Shown here: positions 3,914 through 5,514 of the stretch, one piece after another
How the letters are laid out: every line of letters begins with the position of its first letter
Numbering within the stretch: the stretch's first letter is position 1
Assembly (NCBI GenBank): GCA_019105125.1
Contig: JAHRWO010000122.1
Span: 1-5,514 of the forward strand
Source: Flavobacterium sp.
Lineage (GTDB): Bacteria; Bacteroidota; Bacteroidia; Flavobacteriales; Flavobacteriaceae
Direction of reading: 5' to 3'
DNA length: 5,514 nucleotides
Notes under the pieces: generated by a model
What the model was told of the DNA's origin: nothing
The model's input: only the letters and a program-made list of their open reading frames with translations
Database searches by the model: none
Translations under genes and position numbers: made by a program

Positions 3914-4294
3914 ATGGAAGAGAAATTGACAAAAAAGGAAGTAAGACTTCAGGATTTCATGGAAGGGATGAGGCTAACGGTGTTGGGCTGGAAGAACATT
4001 ATGGAGCTGAACAAGGAGCTTGGCCTACCGACGGCGGTGATGGAGATGGCTACGATAGAGGTGAGGACTGGGTTTGTTAGCAAGCCCTTCATCAAGGTAG
4101 ACAGATTTGTGGACGGTAAGCTGGTGTACAGGCCGGATATCGTTATAAGCGGAGTGCCGGAGGGACTATTGAAGCAGATGCCATATGGAGGGATAAAGGT
4201 AGAGAAGGTTAGACACCCGAAGTATGATGGGACTAAGATGCCCAAGGCTACGCAGGATGAGATAAACGAGAAGCTGACGATAAGTGATAGGTGA
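3914..4294 (+). CDS. Unknown protein (126 aa)
   Basis: The product begins MEEKLTKKEVRLQDFMEGMR. Residues about 1-36 appear helical and highly charged, 40-90 look beta-rich (EMATIEVRTGFVSKPF, DGKLVYRPDIVISG), and the tail (PKATQDEINEKLTI) is helical. There is no membrane segment, no cysteine and no catalytic motif I know. The leader has no clear SD but is A/T-rich. The TGA at 4292-4294 overlaps the next ATG by one base, giving TGATG, so the downstream peptide is probably made by translational coupling. Codon use is G-rich on the coding strand, as in the rest of the right arm and unlike the AT-rich gap, which supports a real gene. I do not recognise the family. Confidence 0.85.
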   Translation: MEEKLTKKEVRLQDFMEGMRLTVLGWKNIMELNKELGLPTAVMEMATIEVRTGFVSKPFIKVDRFVDGKLVYRPDIVISGVPEGLLKQMPYGGIKVEKVRHPKYDGTKMPKATQDEINEKLTISDR

Positions 4295-4401
4295 TGGAGG
4301 TATTTTGTCAGGTTACGTGTTTGTGGATACTCATCATAGCCTTTGTGAAGGCAGATGTGATACCGTTGATAGAGTTTTTTATGTATGATTTTAAAGAATA
4401 G
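4294..4401 (+). CDS. 35-residue single-span membrane peptide
   Basis: This short frame begins at an ATG overlapping the previous TGA (TGATG, 4292-4296) and encodes 35 residues starting MEVFCQVTCLWILIIAFVK. Residues about 4-18 are strongly hydrophobic (CLWILIIAFV core). A second, more amphipathic stretch follows (VIPLIEFFMY), with an acidic end (DFKE). It is probably a small membrane peptide. The stop is TAG, the only TAG ending a well-supported gene here. The very next codons (GAT ATG) lie in the same frame as the following 109-residue gene, so reading through one TAG would fuse the two into about 146 residues. The coupled start and tight packing support translation; homology is unknown. Confidence 0.65.
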   Translation: MEVFCQVTCLWILIIAFVKADVIPLIEFFMYDFKE

Positions 4402-4404
4402 GAT

Positions 4405-4734
4405 ATGAGAATACAAGTAGATGAGGATGGTCAGATATTGCTGACAGAGGTTTATTCAGGAGTAGGGTTAAAAACAAGGGATGGTGAGTTTATGGGAATC
4501 TGTATGCGGGATGCCGGGTTTGAGTTTAATTATAATGGGACTTGGTATGAGGCGAAAGGTGGGGTAATAAGAAAGATGGGTTCTGATACATCAGAAGATG
4601 ACGCTGAATTGAAGGATAAGTATTGGAATCAGGGATTTTCTTCTGGACAAATAGATGGGAGAAAAGAAGGATTTAAGGATGGCTACGCATCTTGTAAGAG
4701 TGATTACGCCACGCAGATAACATATAATAAATAA
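4405..4734 (+). CDS. Small two-part protein, phage-type unknown (109 aa)
   Basis: The product begins MRIQVDEDGQILLTEVYSGV. Residues about 1-60 look like a compact beta-rich domain, including GLKTRDGEFMGICMRDAGFE and a Trp-Tyr turn (NGTWYEAKGG). Residues about 60-109 form a separate tail with acidic residues, then a glycine-spaced helix (GFSSGQIDGRKEGFKDGYAS, about 76-95) in which Gly recurs every few residues. That spacing recalls packed or self-associating helices. From memory, short proteins with this kind of N-terminus occur in phages of gut Bacteroidota, but I cannot name a family or function. The ATG follows the TAG of the membrane peptide by three bases, in the same frame, with a weak SD (ATAGGAT). 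The next gene starts three bases after its TAA. Confidence 0.85.
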   Translation: MRIQVDEDGQILLTEVYSGVGLKTRDGEFMGICMRDAGFEFNYNGTWYEAKGGVIRKMGSDTSEDDAELKDKYWNQGFSSGQIDGRKEGFKDGYASCKSDYATQITYNK

Positions 4735-4737
4735 GGT

Positions 4738-4968
4738 ATGACAGCAAAAGTAGAAAAACTAACTGACGACCAACTGAAGAAGGAATATGGACGGCTGAGA
4801 AAGGAGGTGTTGGTTGAGATGGTCATCAACCAGGAGAAGATAATATCACTTCTCATGGAGCCTGAGATGAAGAAATATGAGATGAAGTTATGCGAGGATA
4901 ATCTATTGTCGTGGTATGGTTCTTCAACAAAAAACAGCACAACAACATGGAATCAAGAGAAAAAATAA
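4738..4968 (+). CDS. Charged helical protein of unknown function (76 aa)
   Basis: The product begins MTAKVEKLTDDQLKKEYGRL. Residues about 5-55 are dense in Lys, Glu, Leu, Met and Val with i/i+3/i+4 hydrophobic spacing, suggesting one long helix or a helical hairpin able to form a coiled coil. The last 20 residues (SSTKNSTTTWNQEKK) are polar and probably loose, and also overlap the next gene. It has a single Cys and no membrane segment. The ATG follows the previous TAA by three bases with a short AAGG just upstream. A role as an assembly, adaptor or anti-host protein would fit its make-up, but nothing visible decides. Its stop at 4968 lies 22 bases inside the following gene. Confidence 0.75.
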   Translation: MTAKVEKLTDDQLKKEYGRLRKEVLVEMVINQEKIISLLMEPEMKKYEMKLCEDNLLSWYGSSTKNSTTTWNQEKK

Positions 4969-5168
4969 AGAAATTTTTAGGATTTTTAAAAATACCGTAT
5001 TCGTTGACTGAAAACGAATTTTCGCACAACGGAAGAGTTCTTGTTGAGCTGACGGTAGGAGAGACTAAGTTCTTTGGAGAAGGTGACTTTTTAAGAGAGG
5101 CTTATGACAACCTTATTTATGTGATTGAGAACTTCTTTAAGAGTAAACTGTATGGCTCCACTACCTAA
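4947..5168 (+). CDS. Unknown small protein (73 aa)
   Basis: I set the start at 4947, giving 73 residues beginning MESREKIKKFLGFLKIPYSL. An upstream ATG at 4911 in the same frame would add 12 residues lying wholly over the preceding gene and reading as unstructured Lys/Asn/His sequence; I judge it less likely, though neither start has an SD. Even from 4947 the gene overlaps its neighbour by 22 bases, and its own end overlaps the next ATG by 17. The layout is an N-terminal helix, then beta-like strands (RVLVELTVGETKFFG), then a long C-terminal helix (FLREAYDNLIYVIENFFKSK). That alpha-beta-alpha pattern looks like a small folded domain. I do not recognise the family. Confidence 0.75.
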   Translation: MESREKIKKFLGFLKIPYSLTENEFSHNGRVLVELTVGETKFFGEGDFLREAYDNLIYVIENFFKSKLYGSTT

Positions 5169-5268
5169 GAAATGTAGCAACTGCAAGAAGCAGGAGAAAT
5201 GTCCGTGGAGAGGTATTTTTGAGCCTATGAAGGTCAATACGTGTCCAGAATATCAACCTTTAAAATAA
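5152..5268 (+). CDS. Zinc-ribbon-like four-cysteine peptide (38 aa)
   Basis: This short frame encodes 38 residues beginning MAPLPKKCSNCKKQEKCPWR. It has Cys at positions 8, 11, 17 and 31. C8-x2-C11 is a typical zinc knuckle, and C17 and C31 can complete a four-Cys site. Lys and Arg around the knuckle suggest nucleic-acid or protein binding, as for many small phage zinc-ribbon proteins. The start overlaps the end of the previous gene by 17 bases, with a weak A/G-rich leader, and the TAA ends eight bases before the next ATG. Support comes from the cysteine pattern and the way the frame fills the space between neighbours. Zinc binding is inferred, and no specific partner can be named. Confidence 0.7.
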   Translation: MAPLPKKCSNCKKQEKCPWRGIFEPMKVNTCPEYQPLK

Positions 5269-5276
5269 GCAAGATT

Positions 5277-5438
5277 ATGCCAAAGAGTAGAAAAAATCCA
5301 AAGAAGAAGATTAAAAACAGGACTTGCTGGAAGATGACAAGCGTAGAAAAAGAGATTGTATTAAAACGGCTCAGGAAGGAAAATAAACTTGAGACCGAAA
5401 GGATATGGAAGGAGTTGTCTGGTAAGTATGTGATGTGA
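5277..5438 (+). CDS. Very basic small protein of unknown function (53 aa)
   Basis: From the ATG at 5277 the product is 53 residues beginning MPKSRKNPKKKIKNRTCWKM. The first 20 residues are extremely basic, and residues about 23-50 look like an amphipathic helix of alternating Glu/Lys and Leu/Ile (VEKEIVLKRLRKENKL). It may bind RNA or DNA through the basic arm, with a helix for dimerisation. An alternative GTG start at 5241 would add 12 residues inside the upstream gene. I prefer 5277 because it falls just after the preceding stop and has a natural ATG. No SD is visible. I do not recognise the family. Confidence 0.65.
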   Translation: MPKSRKNPKKKIKNRTCWKMTSVEKEIVLKRLRKENKLETERIWKELSGKYVM

Positions 5439-5440
5439 TT

Positions 5441-5470
5441 ATTCCATATCGGAATTTGGAATATTTTAAC
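5441..5470 (+). promoter_or_regulatory. Inverted repeat between two right-arm genes
   Basis: ATTCCA (5441-5446) pairs with TGGAAT (5457-5462) over 6 bp. An alternative shorter pairing, TTCC/GGAA, uses the middle of the loop. The sequence continues ATTTTAAC, too weak a U-tract for a confident terminator. It may be a weak terminator, an operator or an RNA processing site in the gap of about 40 bases. Confidence 0.25.
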
Positions 5471-5478
5471 TTAATACA

Positions 5479-5514
5479 ATGACTATGAGACCAAAAAGAG
5501 TAGACTGTGCCAAT
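5479..5514 (+). CDS. Start of a further gene, cut by window edge
   Basis: An ATG at 5479 opens a frame that runs to the right edge, MTMRPKRVDCAN. A second in-frame ATG at 5485 could be the true start. Twelve codons are too few to identify a product or exclude chance. It is listed because the right arm is packed with genes and this start follows the previous stop by about 40 bases in an A-rich context. Confidence 0.4.
   Translation, partial: MTMRPKRVDCAN

Noticed and set aside
3949..4416. Minus-strand frame of 155 codons
   Set aside because: Long, but antisense to the 126-residue gene and the membrane peptide. Its length follows from the G-rich codon use of the plus-strand genes, and its Ser/Ile/Pro-rich make-up is typical of a shadow.
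4704..4940. Minus-strand frame of 78 codons
   Set aside because: Antisense shadow of the charged helical protein at 4738-4968.
1..5514. CRISPR array, insertion-sequence transposase, or toxin-antitoxin pair
   Set aside because: No regularly spaced repeats, no transposase-like protein and no recognisable toxin or antitoxin motif were seen on either strand. The inverted repeats at 1962 and 2562 enclose no transposase I can identify.

Overview
The window looks like a stretch of a tailed-phage genome, or a prophage, whose host is most likely a member of the Bacteroidota. The evidence is indirect. The DNA is AT-rich, nearly all genes encode very small proteins, and genes are packed with stop/start overlaps. 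Several starts have an A-rich leader without a clear Shine-Dalgarno (SD) site, and the two halves are transcribed divergently with opposite purine bias. There is also a tRNA-like element beside a long structured non-coding stretch. I saw no terminase, portal, polymerase or integrase, so neither the phage assignment nor the host is proven.

Left arm, minus strand (1-2514), read from right to left in transcription order. A 173-residue protein of unknown function (1993-2514) lies between near-perfect inverted repeats (1962-1983 and 2562-2583). Next come about 650 non-coding bases full of hairpins that end in a rho-independent terminator (1300-1331), the best candidate here for a large structured RNA. 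A second, bidirectional-looking terminator (1207-1247) and a non-canonical tRNA-like element (about 1096-1211) follow. Then there is a 68-residue protein (864-1070), and a 35-residue peptide with an excellent SD and a terminator inside its coding sequence (700-807). Last is a tight run of four tiny genes (486-647, 263-484, 105-266, 1-108). One of these encodes a two-helix membrane protein, and the last runs off the left edge.

Central gap (2584-3660). I find no convincing gene in about 1 kb between the two divergent arms. It holds palindromes, direct repeats, hairpins and G-runs, as expected of a divergent control region and perhaps a replication origin. Near its right end, an SD is buried in a UACG-capped hairpin in front of an 11-codon mini-ORF.

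Right arm, plus strand (3664-5514). This is a compact run of small genes. A helix-turn-helix-like protein comes first, then a 126-residue unknown and a 35-residue single-span membrane peptide. That peptide is separated by one TAG codon from an in-frame 109-residue protein. A helical acidic/basic protein follows, then a 73-residue unknown, a four-cysteine zinc-ribbon-like peptide, a very basic peptide and the first codons of another gene. Several pairs overlap by 1 to 22 bases, so translation is probably coupled. Functions of nearly all proteins are unknown to me. The clearest biology here is in the RNA and in the regulatory layout.
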